A DNA stretch of 64,000 nt from Incurvaria masculella (lineage: Eukaryota > Arthropoda > Insecta > Lepidoptera > Incurvariidae), in assembly GCA_946894095.1 (NCBI GenBank), contig OX335645.2:10191001-10255000 (forward strand), in the 5' to 3' direction. Position numbers and translations under genes: made by a program. The notes beneath the pieces are model-generated. The model had not been told where the DNA came from. It saw nothing but the letters and a program-made list of their open reading frames with translations, and ran no database searches. Positions 55,027 through 64,000 of the stretch are shown in pieces (the first letter of the stretch is position 1; every line of letters starts with the position of its first letter).

Positions 55027-55553
55027 GGTGGCCCAACCCGGCGGGACTAATACTCATTCGCGGGCAAGGTACAAAACCGTGCTGTTGCGCTCTGGGACCT
55101 TCTCTGTTTCAAAGAAAAAGATAGGCTCCGTGATGAGAAACATGCAACATGTCCACAAAAAAGACAATGTGCATAGTGAATGATTTGGTAAAATTTACGA
55201 AAATTTTAATTACAAAACGACTTATAGCTAAAAGTAAACCACGACCGCTGTAGTCAAAAATCTAACAAAAACCAAATAGATTATAAATCTTGATTAAATA
55301 AGCTATGTCTGATGACTAATCTTTTTAAGAGGTTCTTACTATATCATTGCGTAATTCACCTCCAAAGTTATTTTATAAAACGCGCGAACAATTCTAACTT
55401 TCGGACCTTATAACTTATATACCAAACACAATTTTACAATGCCAACAGACATCTAGTTCGATCAAATAAAGCAAAATTGGGGATCTCTGACAAGAAATAT
55501 GGGCGTGATCTTCTTTCCCCGTTTGTATGGGGAGTTGAGCGGTTTGGGCCACC
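55027..55553 (-). mobile_element. TTAA-flanked MITE with GGTGGCCCA ends, copy 1, 527 bp
   Basis: TTAA at 55023-55026 and 55554-55557. Ends GGTGGCCCAACCCGG and, inverted, GGTGGCCCAAACCG. It matches the opposite-orientation copy at 62683-63213 through the whole length (TGTTGCGCTCTGGGACC, CAACATGTCCACAAAAAAG, CCGCTGTAGTCAAAAA). Confidence 0.92.
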
Positions 55554-55557
55554 TTAA

Positions 55558-57269
55558 GTAAGTAAGCCGTATCCATTAAACACGTAAAATTATCATTGGT
55601 ATAATAATTCAAGCTACACCGTTCAGAAAAGAGATTTTCATTAATTTCAAGAAAGTCAATTTGCACTAATCAGAACACGAATAATGTGAATTTAAAGTAA
55701 TTGGATAAACGGCATTGTAATGAAACCGGGCATCGCAGGGAGACGTTTCACACGTCACAAAGTGGAGTTATTGTTCCACCACTTTTAACCTTGTTAATGA
55801 TAATTTGCTTAATAACTGCAAAACACTCGCTATTACTTTTTTTAGCATCTTAATGAGTTAATTGTAATGAGAGAACAATAATAAACGAGCAAAAAGGCAC
55901 ATATTAAAAAATTACTCCAATGATAGAGTTGCTGCCTCACTTACTTGCATAATTTAACACATTAGTACACATATACATATATTTTAACATGCGTGCTTAC
56001 AAAATAATAGAGGATAATCATATAATTTTAACATACTTCTTTCTTTTAATTTTTTCCATTTCAGGCATACATCTATTCATATATGCTCTATGATTAACAG
56101 CGCTTTGTCAATTATTATTGCTATAGTTTCGTTCAGTCGACAATTAAACTCATTCAAATGTAGAATAAATAAAATATTTGTTTGGCCTTTTAAGCAGATA
56201 AGAGTAGGGTTGAATTGGTAGATCGATTTGAATAAAAATGATCACTGATGAGAACAGCTAATAAAAAAATATATCACAGTCGACCACCGCTGCATTCTCA
56301 TTGTAAAGCTGCCAATTTTCTATATGTAGGGTTTTTTTCCCCGTTTCAGTACGTGTGTTGATAAATAAAAAAAATGCACTGCATCGTCGAATCTAAAACT
56401 CTATTAGTTCCGCATACTCCCTGTTTATATTTGGCAAAATATTTGATAATGTTCAGGACCATTCTACCAGCCTTTTTTATTTTTTTTAGTTCTGATGGGG
56501 TAAGTAATTATTAGTATTATCTTTGGTAGAGGCTTCTTCCCGAGAATTCGTTCGACAAAAGTTATGGCATTCGAAAGTGGATACCAAAAACTATATAATG
56601 AGCCTGATACTGTGGAGACACAATTAAAAAAAATTGGAAACCGCGGTCCATAGTGATCTTGCCATTCTCCTTTAGAGTGACTACCTACAATTGATTGTAA
56701 TTATATCGTCAAAGTACCAGACTGTCCGTAAGTACCTAGGTACAAACTGAAATAATTTACTTTTGTACATTCTCGACTCGATCCCGCATTTAACTCCAAC
56801 TTCATGCTCCGGTAAATATTACACTCATTAATTCTTGCTCTAGTTTATCCGTTGAGGCGCAAGACTTGCTTTTATCAGTCATCGTTGTAGCATTTGGAAA
56901 TGAAATAGTTCTATAGTTTGCGTTCGCAATCTCGATCTTAAAGCGCACAATAATAGTTCGAGATTGCAAAATGCTAAATGTGGCCGTTATGACATTTCGC
57001 AATAAAATAAGAAGAGCTGCGACGACTTAACGTATTGCGTTCACCTGATATAATTTTAATATGCAAATAGCAAATGACGTGTACATAGCTATCTGCAAGT
57101 AACTGTGTATACTTTAACTAACTCGGTGCTAACTTTTGTAGTAGTTATGTGTTTTAAAGACGTCTATTTTAGGTCGATATTTTCATTGTAAGTTGCGTTT
57201 AATGATGTAGAGAAAATTGAGTAGCTTTTTATTAACCGCTAATTTAGGATTGATGCAGTGATATTGTAA
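55558..57269. other. No recognisable feature
   Basis: AT-rich unique DNA. About 56790-57050 is a little GC-richer. No gene or repeat supported. Confidence 0.5.
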
Positions 57270-57568
57270 AAACCGGCCAAGTGCGAGTCGGAATCGCACA
57301 CGAAGGATTCCGTACCATCAACACCAAAAAATTACGTTTTTTGTGGGTAAATATGTAAAATAACATAAATGAAAGGGGGCCCCTTTATATTTATATTTTT
57401 ATTGTTATAGCAGCAAAATGAATACACACTCTGCGAAAATTTCAGCTGCCTACCTATTACGGTTCGTGAGATACAGCCCTGTGACAGACGAACGGACGGA
57501 CGGACAGACAGCGGAGGCTTAGTAATAGGGTTCCGTTTTCACCCTTTGGGCGCGGAACCCTAAAAACC
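57270..57568 (+). mobile_element. Family B repeat
   Basis: ACCGGCCAAGTGCGAGTCGG start, TTCAGCTGCCTACCTATTAC, GAGATACAGCCCTGTGACAG, five GACG-like units, AGCGGAGGCTTAGTAATAGG, and terminal stem GGGTTCCG ... CGGAACCCTAAAAA. Confidence 0.92.
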
Positions 57569-57674
57569 GTGATATTATAATTTAACTGTGCTGCCCACTT
57601 TAAGGTGATGCAATGCCCCCATTTCTTGCAAAACCTAGCACTAACTAATTTTAGTTATTGAACAATTTAACGGG

Positions 57675-57698
57675 TAACCTAACCTAACCTAACCTAAA
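57675..57698 (-). repeat. Interstitial TTAGG telomere-type repeat
   Basis: Four to five TAACC units (TTAGG on the minus strand), the standard insect telomeric repeat. Too short to be a telomere. Confidence 0.85.
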
Positions 57699-57699
57699 C

Positions 57700-58470
57700 T
57701 CATTGAAATTATAAGCACATATAAAATGTCCCTAATAAGTATATTGAATCATATAAAACAGGTTTAATTCTAATAAAATTCAAATGTGACCATATTAAGC
57801 TCTCATTTTTCAACCATTTGTCCCGGACAATACTATTTAACTAGGGTTATCCTAATATCACTATATCAATTGAAATTATAATTGCACTAACATTAATCCG
57901 TGATATTGTAAGAAAGGAAGACAATTAACTTTGGAAAGTTCACTAGTACAATTATAATATCAAGGCTTTGAAAATATTACTGTGAAATGTATGAGTATAC
58001 TTAAACTTTCTACTACTCTATTATAACATCTAGAGTAATGTCATTAGACTACGAACATTTCACGACTTTGAAAATATTATTGCGACACATACCTACGAGA
58101 TTTTTTTTCATTAATTCCTTGAGTGTAAGCATCTCATGTAAGGTGGTTTGAAGAAAGCACATCTCCTCTTTTTTTGTATCTGGTATCGCTACCACGATGG
58201 GTTTGGAGTATAGCTGCCCACGGCGGCGGCGGCGGCAAGACATGCTAATTACCGTGGGCCGCGGGCTACTCGGGCGGTATCTAACGCGGAAATATAACTT
58301 GATGGATGAGTCGCTGTTTGCACGTACAGCGGGCTCACTGCTTTACATACAAAGAAAAAATACAAAACTTGCCAGCAGGTAGCACTTTTCGGAGTCACTT
58401 TGAACTGCGAACGAGTTCAAGCGTGTTTTTATTAGTCTGTGGTCCCAAAGAATTGCCTATCAGTGTTTCT
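57700..58470. other. No firm feature
   Basis: AT-rich to about 58180, then a balanced stretch with CCCACGGCGGCGGCGGCGGC and an inverted CCGTGGGC about 35 bp later, perhaps regulatory. Confidence 0.4.
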
Positions 58471-58815
58471 TAGGCTGAGATAAATAGTCGTAACAGAAAC
58501 TAAGACTAACCAAAAGTAGTACTTTGTGACGTCACTTTGCATTACTTTGCCATTTCGTCCATACAAAATGTGTCAAAGTGACGTCACAAAGTACTACTTT
58601 TCGTGAGTCTTAGGCTGAGATAAATAGTCGTAACAGAAACTAAGACTAACGGAAAGTAGTACTTTGTGACGTCACTTTGACACATTTTATATGGACGAAA
58701 TCTCAAAGTAATGCGAATTGACGTCACAAAGTACTACTTTTCGTTAGTCTTAGTTTCTGTTACGACTATTTATCTCAGCCTTAGTTTCTGTTACGACTAT
58801 TTATCTCAGCCTTAG
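58471..58815. repeat. Nested fold-back with four TGACGTCA (CRE) sites
   Basis: The arm CTGAGATAAATAGTCG, CAGAAACTAAGACTAAC, AAAGTAGTACTTTG, TGACGTCA occurs forward at about 58474 and 58613 and inverted ending near 58608, 58781 and 58812. TGACGTCA lies at 58527-58534, 58579-58586, 58667-58674 and 58719-58726. This is one fold-back element inside or beside a second, plus a 30-bp duplication at the right end. It has no ORF and will form strong hairpins. Confidence 0.92.
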
Positions 58816-58862
58816 GATACTTTCCATATTTTTGAGTAAGCCTAATCCTAAAAGATATTTTA

Positions 58863-59010
58863 CGTAACTGAACATGGGTTGCTAATGACTGTAGGTCACT
58901 ATATTAGCCCAACACTCCTTATGAAAACCAGGTGCCACCCGGGCTGGATCAACCCTAACACCCAGTTAGTAAGGAATGGGAACCTCAGGTTTTACGTGGA
59001 ACCCGAATCA
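58863..59010 (-). mobile_element. SINE family A, fragment
   Basis: Minus strand: GGATTCCACG-like GGGTTCCACGTAAAACC, TTAGGGTTGATCCAGCCCGG, GGTGCCACCTGG-type joins and CATGTTCAGTTACG. Internal parts between the CCCGG and TGGCACC phrases are deleted. Confidence 0.65.
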
Positions 59011-59869
59011 CGAAAGACATGCACGTCAAAAAATGCAGTGGAACGCTTTGAATTCATTCGGCACGCACGCAGCAAGCACGTATAGCAAGACACATAGCGC
59101 ACGCAAGGCCCTCAACATGTGCCCGACGACGCCCATGGGCTTTCAAACTTTGACAGGGGCTATAAATATATTTAGGGTGGTTATAGGAACGTACATTTTA
59201 GACAACGTACATATTGACGATAATCGAGAAGGGTAAAAATTGTACGGTTGTAGGTTAAGATGGATTGATATGAAGAGTGAATAAGTGACGAAATAATGGC
59301 TTATAGAAGTCAGTCCACATGCACACGTAACGGAAAAACATGCATGAATAGATGTATGTCCCTTAATAAAGGAATGCGCTGATGTATATCGATTGTTAAA
59401 TCTAATCAAAAGAAAAAACCGTAAAATAACGTGTCTTAAAAATGTTAACTTTAAAGTAACTTGGTATAGCGCCATTTTTCTGAGTTCACACACCGCGAGA
59501 GGGATCCTACACGTATTCCTTTTTTCTTTGCTTAAACGCAGCAATTATAGGCACTGCTAAGCCGAGCATCGATTAACATCTGTCTACTCGCACATAAGCC
59601 TCAATCATTGTAATTATTCTTATCCGTCCGATGCTGCGCTTCATTCAGAGTGCATAATTTTATCGGATCAGAACTTAGATCCAGAGCCTGAACCAGTGAT
59701 TAGGCGAACAGTTTAATAACCGACTCAGAGAGCTGCACGAGAAAAGGAGTGTAATTCTAGCAATATGGCCTTGTGTTGGGGTAAAGCCAAATATAGAAAT
59801 ATGATTAACTTACAAATATTCTCGTTCAACAGAGTATTCGGAATTTTATGTTCGATAAGCGGCTAAGCG
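59011..59869. other. No recognisable gene
   Basis: 59560-59740 is balanced and non-repetitive and may be conserved; the 133-codon minus-strand frame near 59143-59544 has no protein-like signature. Confidence 0.4.
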
Positions 59870-60085
59870 ATAAGGGGCGCGGTGTGCCTTCCGGGATTAA
59901 ACCCGGCTAGGTTGGCACAAACGCATTGGATGAAAAGACGGTAGAATCGGGATTGAACAATAACTAGTTAATTAAGTTAATAATAGTTCAATGAAGTCAT
60001 GGCACCTAATTCGTTCGGGAATGCCCTGTGTTGGGCTAATATCCAGACGGTGGGTGTGATATAAATCATTCATGTCAAGTAAAAT
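59870..60085 (+). mobile_element. SINE family A, fragment
   Basis: GGGATTAAACCCGGCTAGGT, GCATTGGATGAAAAGACGG, AGTTCAATGAAGTCATGGC and GAATGCCCTGTGTTGGGCTA follow the 3' body order. Old and degenerate. Confidence 0.7.
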
Positions 60086-61255
60086 AAGAAAGCGGGTTTT
60101 TATCTTGAAAATATATACAGTAGTTATTATGCAAATAATCTCCATGAAACCATAAAAAAGTGCTTGTGTAAAGAGGTACGAAATATTTACAGTGTGAATA
60201 AAACATTGGTTATCCGTGATCACATGTCACGCTCAAAATATCTCGTCCACTCTATGCAAACCCCGCTACCCCCACAGCCGCCGAAGCAAGTCTCACAGCA
60301 CCTCCGCGCCTCCGCCGCGTCGTCGGCTCCGTACCCTTTGGCAAAAAGCACGATTGCTAACAGATGCCGATTATATTATATTAGTAGGTCTTTTAATTGC
60401 AGGGATATAATTACGTGTGCCGCTGTCCGCACCGCCGATACGTGATGATATTTCTCCGGCGGATTCTACAATTAATTGAACAAAAACAATCCTTACCTCT
60501 GTTAATATAGGAGTCACCACCGGTGTATGTCGCCGATTGCGCTCCAGTGATACTGTGTGCGCTCACACGGCGCGCGCTGCGCGGCCGATCGATAATAAAC
60601 CGAGTGCTCAGAAGCGGAATATTTTCTGCGGAGCTCGCCGTCACATTCTTAGCCAATATTTATGATGATAACCAGGACGTTGCGCCGGATGGAAACGACC
60701 AAGAATGTTCACTGGCGAATGTAATTCTTAAGCTCATTCAATGTTGTTGCAACGCAATAAAAATATAAAAGAACCTAACCGAAATTTAAGGTCAAATTAA
60801 TCACATTAAATAATGCTAGGATATGCCCGCGGCTGCGTCAGTGTTAAAGTCTATCTAAAAAGTAAGTTTTTTATATTTTGCTATATGGTGTATGTATACC
60901 GCACACGCAATAGTGACTAACCGTGATGGAAAGTAACCCCTATGTTACCTTGATTTTTCAGGTATACGTTGATAAAAACTGCTTCAAAATCGGTAAGTGG
61001 TTTTCGAGTTTTTAGCTAACATTTAGACGGAAGGATATGACAGATAGACGATGAATTTTATCAGAGTTAGATCTACTAGTAGATCTGTAGAGGAAAGGAT
61101 TATCACTTTATATATGATTTTGCTTTATGTTGTAGCCTGTAATGGATGGTACAAACCAAGGTATCCGTACGGTAGGTGCAAACCGTATCAGACAGACTTA
61201 TAGATATACAGACCCCTGACTTTATATTTGATTCCGTAAGTAAAGTATGTTTTAA
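60086..61255. other. Unique DNA and a possible LINE tail
   Basis: 60250-60780 is GC-richer, with small overlapping ORFs on both strands, possibly regulatory. 60900-61060 (CAAAATCGGTAAGTGG, CTAACATTTAGACGG) resembles a LINE 3' UTR. Confidence 0.35.
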
Positions 61256-61345
61256 GGTGTTGGTACCAATTAATATTCAATGTAGCTGAGCGAGAAAAGG
61301 AAGCCTCTGGCATGGCACCTTGTTCCTATGTCCAGTTCAATAATA
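61256..61345 (+). mobile_element. SINE family A, scrap
   Basis: GGTGTTGGTACCAATTAATA, TTCAATGTAGCTGAGC and CTCTGGCATGGCACC match the SINE 3' body. Confidence 0.65.
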
Positions 61346-61999
61346 ACACAATGACTGAGACGTATGAAAATAAAATATAGAAATAAGATAGAGAATGGTT
61401 CGTTGCGCCCCTAATCGAAGAGCAGACATGCGTGACTCTTAAAGAAGCGAGAAAGTTGGTGGATCGTACACCGTGGAATTCTGTCATCTCTGCATAACCC
61501 TATAGGAGAACGGTGTGATGGTATATTGGTTGTTTTACGTAAAATGTTTAAGGTTTTAAACACTGCCCCGTAAATAATTGTTACATCAACCGCGTTTACT
61601 GTTTGTTAACTCAAATTGTTAAATCCGTTGATTAACGTACAAACCATTCCAATACATTATCAGTATTTTAATTATTATAATGGTTTTAAAGCTGAATATA
61701 TAATAGCGACGTTGATTCTCCAAGTAAATTAAAATCTTGTGAGATCCATAACCGTCGATTACGTATCATTAGACAGATAAGAGCGGTGGCGGCCGGGCTG
61801 TGGCCGGATACGGAGAGCGGAGGTTCGATGCTTAATTGATTGTTTGTAAATAGCTGGTCGATTAAATGGTCGATGTCGTTCCGTTTAATGGACAGGCTCT
61901 CCTGGAAGAGAGGAGGGCGTTAAACGCGGCCGCCGCGGCCCGTGTGAAACTATACGACGCCTGATGATGGATCGGCGCGCGACTCTCGCCCGGCCCGCT
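61346..61999. other. Unique DNA
   Basis: 61740-61999 is GC-richer (GGTGGCGGCCGGGC, GCGGCCGCCGCGGC) and non-repetitive; no gene supported. Confidence 0.4.
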
Positions 62000-62209
62000 C
62001 AGCAGGTCTATTCCTGGCATTCAGTAATCAGGAATCAGGAATCCTGAGTCTAGAAAACCGATTTTATAGCGATTTTCAAAGCGAGTTTTTTTACGGAAAA
62101 TCTTGATTGATTAAAAAAACTATGCTCCGGAATATGTTCGTCAAGAAAATCGCTTTTCTAGACTAGATTCCTGATTCCTGATTACTGAATGCCAGGAATA
62201 AACCTGCTG
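62000..62209. repeat. 210-bp fold-back (palindromic MITE-like)
   Basis: CAGCAGGT, TATTCCTGGCATTCAGTAAT and CAGGAATCAGGAATC at the left are repeated inverted at the right, giving a stem of roughly 70 bp that also includes TCTAGAAAA and CGATTTT. The loop is about 65 nt. Single copy in the window. Target duplication unclear. Confidence 0.85.
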
Positions 62210-62678
62210 TTCCTGCCGGCTACTTTGTTCACTTCGCGTCATGACGTGCCAAAACAGAATGGCGTCGCAAGCCTGTACAAAATTATATTGTGATCGCAAT
62301 TTATTCATGAAATTACACATGATATTTTCGTATGTATTTAATGGATGCAACATTTCAGTACAATCGTTAATTTGAGGTTATGCATGGACATTCAAACATT
62401 TTGAAAATTATAAGAACTACATTTAGGTCTGGATATTTGTCTGTAGAATTCGAAACTGCGACGGTCGCATGTCCACTGCTCTAACCGCTAAGCAATCTAG
62501 ACAAACACTCAACTAACACAAGCTACTTGACAAAATGTGTTACATATGTATACTATGTTTATCTCACGTTTCCAATGTGTCCTGCCTTATGAGAAGATTT
62601 ATAAACAATGTGCTGGAATCAAACTTAGTACTAGTCAATTTTGCTCGCTTCTTCGAACACTTACCCCTTCGTTTCGCC
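62210..62678. other. No recognisable feature
   Basis: AT-rich spacer with no supported gene. Confidence 0.5.
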
Positions 62679-62682
62679 TTAA

Positions 62683-63213
62683 GGTGGCCCATCCCGCTCA
62701 ACTCCCCATACAAACGGGGAAAGAAGATCACGCCCATATTTCTTGTCAGAGATCCCAAATTTTGCTCAAAATAGCTTTATTTCATCGAACTAGATGTCTG
62801 ATGACCGTTGGCATCGTAAAATTGTGTTTGGTTTCTAAGTTATAAGGTCCGAAAGTTTGAATTTTTCGCGCGTTTTACACAATAACTTTGGAGGTGGATT
62901 ACGCAATGATAAAGTAAGAACATCTTAAAAAGATTAGTCGTCAGACATAGCTTATTTAATCAAGATTTATAGTCTATTTGGTTTTTGACTACAGCGGTCG
63001 TAGTTTACTTTTAGCTAGAAGTCGTTTTGTAATTAAAATTTTCGTAAATCTTACCAAATCATACACTATGCACATTGTCTTTTTTGTGGACATGTTGCAC
63101 GTTCCTCATCACGGAGCCTGTCTTTGTCTTTGAAACAGAGAAGGTCCCAGAGCGCAACAGCACGGTTTTGTACCGTACCCGCGAATGAGTTAGTGCCGCC
63201 GGGTTGGGCCACC
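62683..63213 (+). mobile_element. TTAA-flanked MITE with GGTGGCCCA ends, copy 2, 531 bp
   Basis: TTAA at 62679-62682 on the left; the right flank reads TCAG at 63214-63217, probably a changed TTAA. Ends GGTGGCCCATCCCG and, inverted, GGTGGCCCAACCCGG. Opposite orientation to 55027-55553. Confidence 0.9.
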
Positions 63214-63465
63214 TCAGCATAACACTAATCAATATCGTCATTATTTGACAAAAACTAAATCAGATGAACGCTCTATGTAGGTACTTGTAGGAAGCAAATA
63301 CTTGGTGGTGTTCTAATCGTTGGAATTAAAGTCGGTTTGATTTGTAATGTTGGCGGTGTAAGGAAATGGCAGTGATTAGCTAATGGTGTAATGAACCGAC
63401 TTATCCACCGTGGGAACTCGGACAATATACTCACTTACTCTTACAATCTATTTATACACAACCTA

Positions 63466-63735
63466 AAAACCGGCCAAGTGCGAGTCGGACTCGGACACGA
63501 AGGGTTCCGTACCATCGTATAAGATTGAACGCAAAAAATCATCTTGTTTGATAGGAACCTACTTGTTGTTATTGCGGCAAAATAAATACACACTCTGTGA
63601 AATTTCAGCTGCCTACCTATTACGGTTCATGAGATACAGTCCTGTGACAGACGAACGGACGGACGGACGAACGGACGGACATCGGAAGCTTAGTAATAGG
63701 GTTCCGTTGGCAACCTTTGGGTACGGAACCCTAAG
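63466..63735 (+). mobile_element. Family B repeat
   Basis: ACCGGCCAAGTGCGAGTCGG start, AGGGTTCCGTACCATCG, TTTCAGCTGCCTACCTATTA, four to five GACG/GAACG units, TTAGTAATAGGG and terminal GGGTACGGAACCCTAAGAA. The last 265 bp of the window beyond it hold nothing recognisable. Confidence 0.92.
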
Positions 63736-64000
63736 AACGTTCCGTGTCAACGACACACCTTTCGAAATGATAGCCCCGAAACCTTGGACCATTTTCCTCT
63801 GTTGTCACGAAATATGCGCCGGTAAATTATTTCAACTTGTCTCCGAATATATTAGCCGAGTGGGTCCTTTATTTCATTAGTTCACATAAGTGAACTCGCC
63901 AGATAAAGCGACAAAGTACCGCCTCAACATTTTATAAATTACACTTTATTAAAAGTGAAGAGAACGGAGCGACTAAAGAGCGGCTAATGGTCTGATCATG

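Noticed and set aside
59143..59544. 133-codon minus-strand ORF
   Set aside because: Composition is that of translated AT-rich DNA, with no motif, and it overlaps unrelated plus-strand frames.

Overview
The window is AT-rich animal DNA that fits a lepidopteran insect (moth or butterfly). The reasons are the mix of repeats: a tRNA-derived SINE present about a dozen times, the dispersed repeat that starts CCGGCCAAGTGCGAGTCGG, an intact Helitron, many small TIR elements (MITEs), a DD34D mariner relic, 3' ends of non-LTR retrotransposons, and a short interstitial run of the insect telomere repeat TTAGG. No intact conventional host gene is visible. The species and the lepidopteran call are inferred from repeat types, not from a gene. 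Superfamily names given to MITEs rest only on target-site duplications and terminal repeats.

Region by region. 0-1 kb: a degenerate SINE. About 1.08-8.48 kb: a probably complete Helitron. It has a five-unit 118-120 bp minisatellite carrying AAGATGGCGGC motifs, then one uninterrupted 1845-codon Rep-helicase ORF at 2070-7607, then a perfect 193-bp inverted repeat around a 398-bp loop. The protein also holds a Cys...Asp-x-His segment between its N-terminal zinc-binding part and the Rep domain that looks like a herpesvirus-type (C76-like) deubiquitinase fold. 9.4-13.3 kb: a stack of SINE, two TA-flanked MITEs, a deleted mariner and another SINE. 13.5-18.5 kb: mostly unique DNA. 18.5-30 kb: a TTAA-flanked MITE, a near-perfect pre-miRNA-like hairpin, retrotransposon C-terminal debris, and a fold-back cluster of about 16 CGTATAAT-type motifs. 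30-33.7 kb: unique, moderately GC-rich blocks. 33.7-39.6 kb: nested SINE/MITE and LINE/MITE insertions, GC islands that may be promoters, and palindromic MITEs. 40-47.5 kb: mostly unique, with short GC islands. 47.5-64 kb: SINEs, CCGGCC-family repeats, two TTAA-flanked MITE families, a SINE split by a 738-bp TIR element, a CRE-bearing fold-back, and several unique blocks.

Taken together this looks like a gene-poor intergenic or intronic segment whose visible structure is mainly mobile DNA. Four nested insertions give relative ages. Pairs of the same MITE at distant sites allow the ends to be defined exactly from the two copies. The unique GC-richer blocks are the best candidates for host regulatory DNA or exons, but nothing in the sequence proves a function for them.
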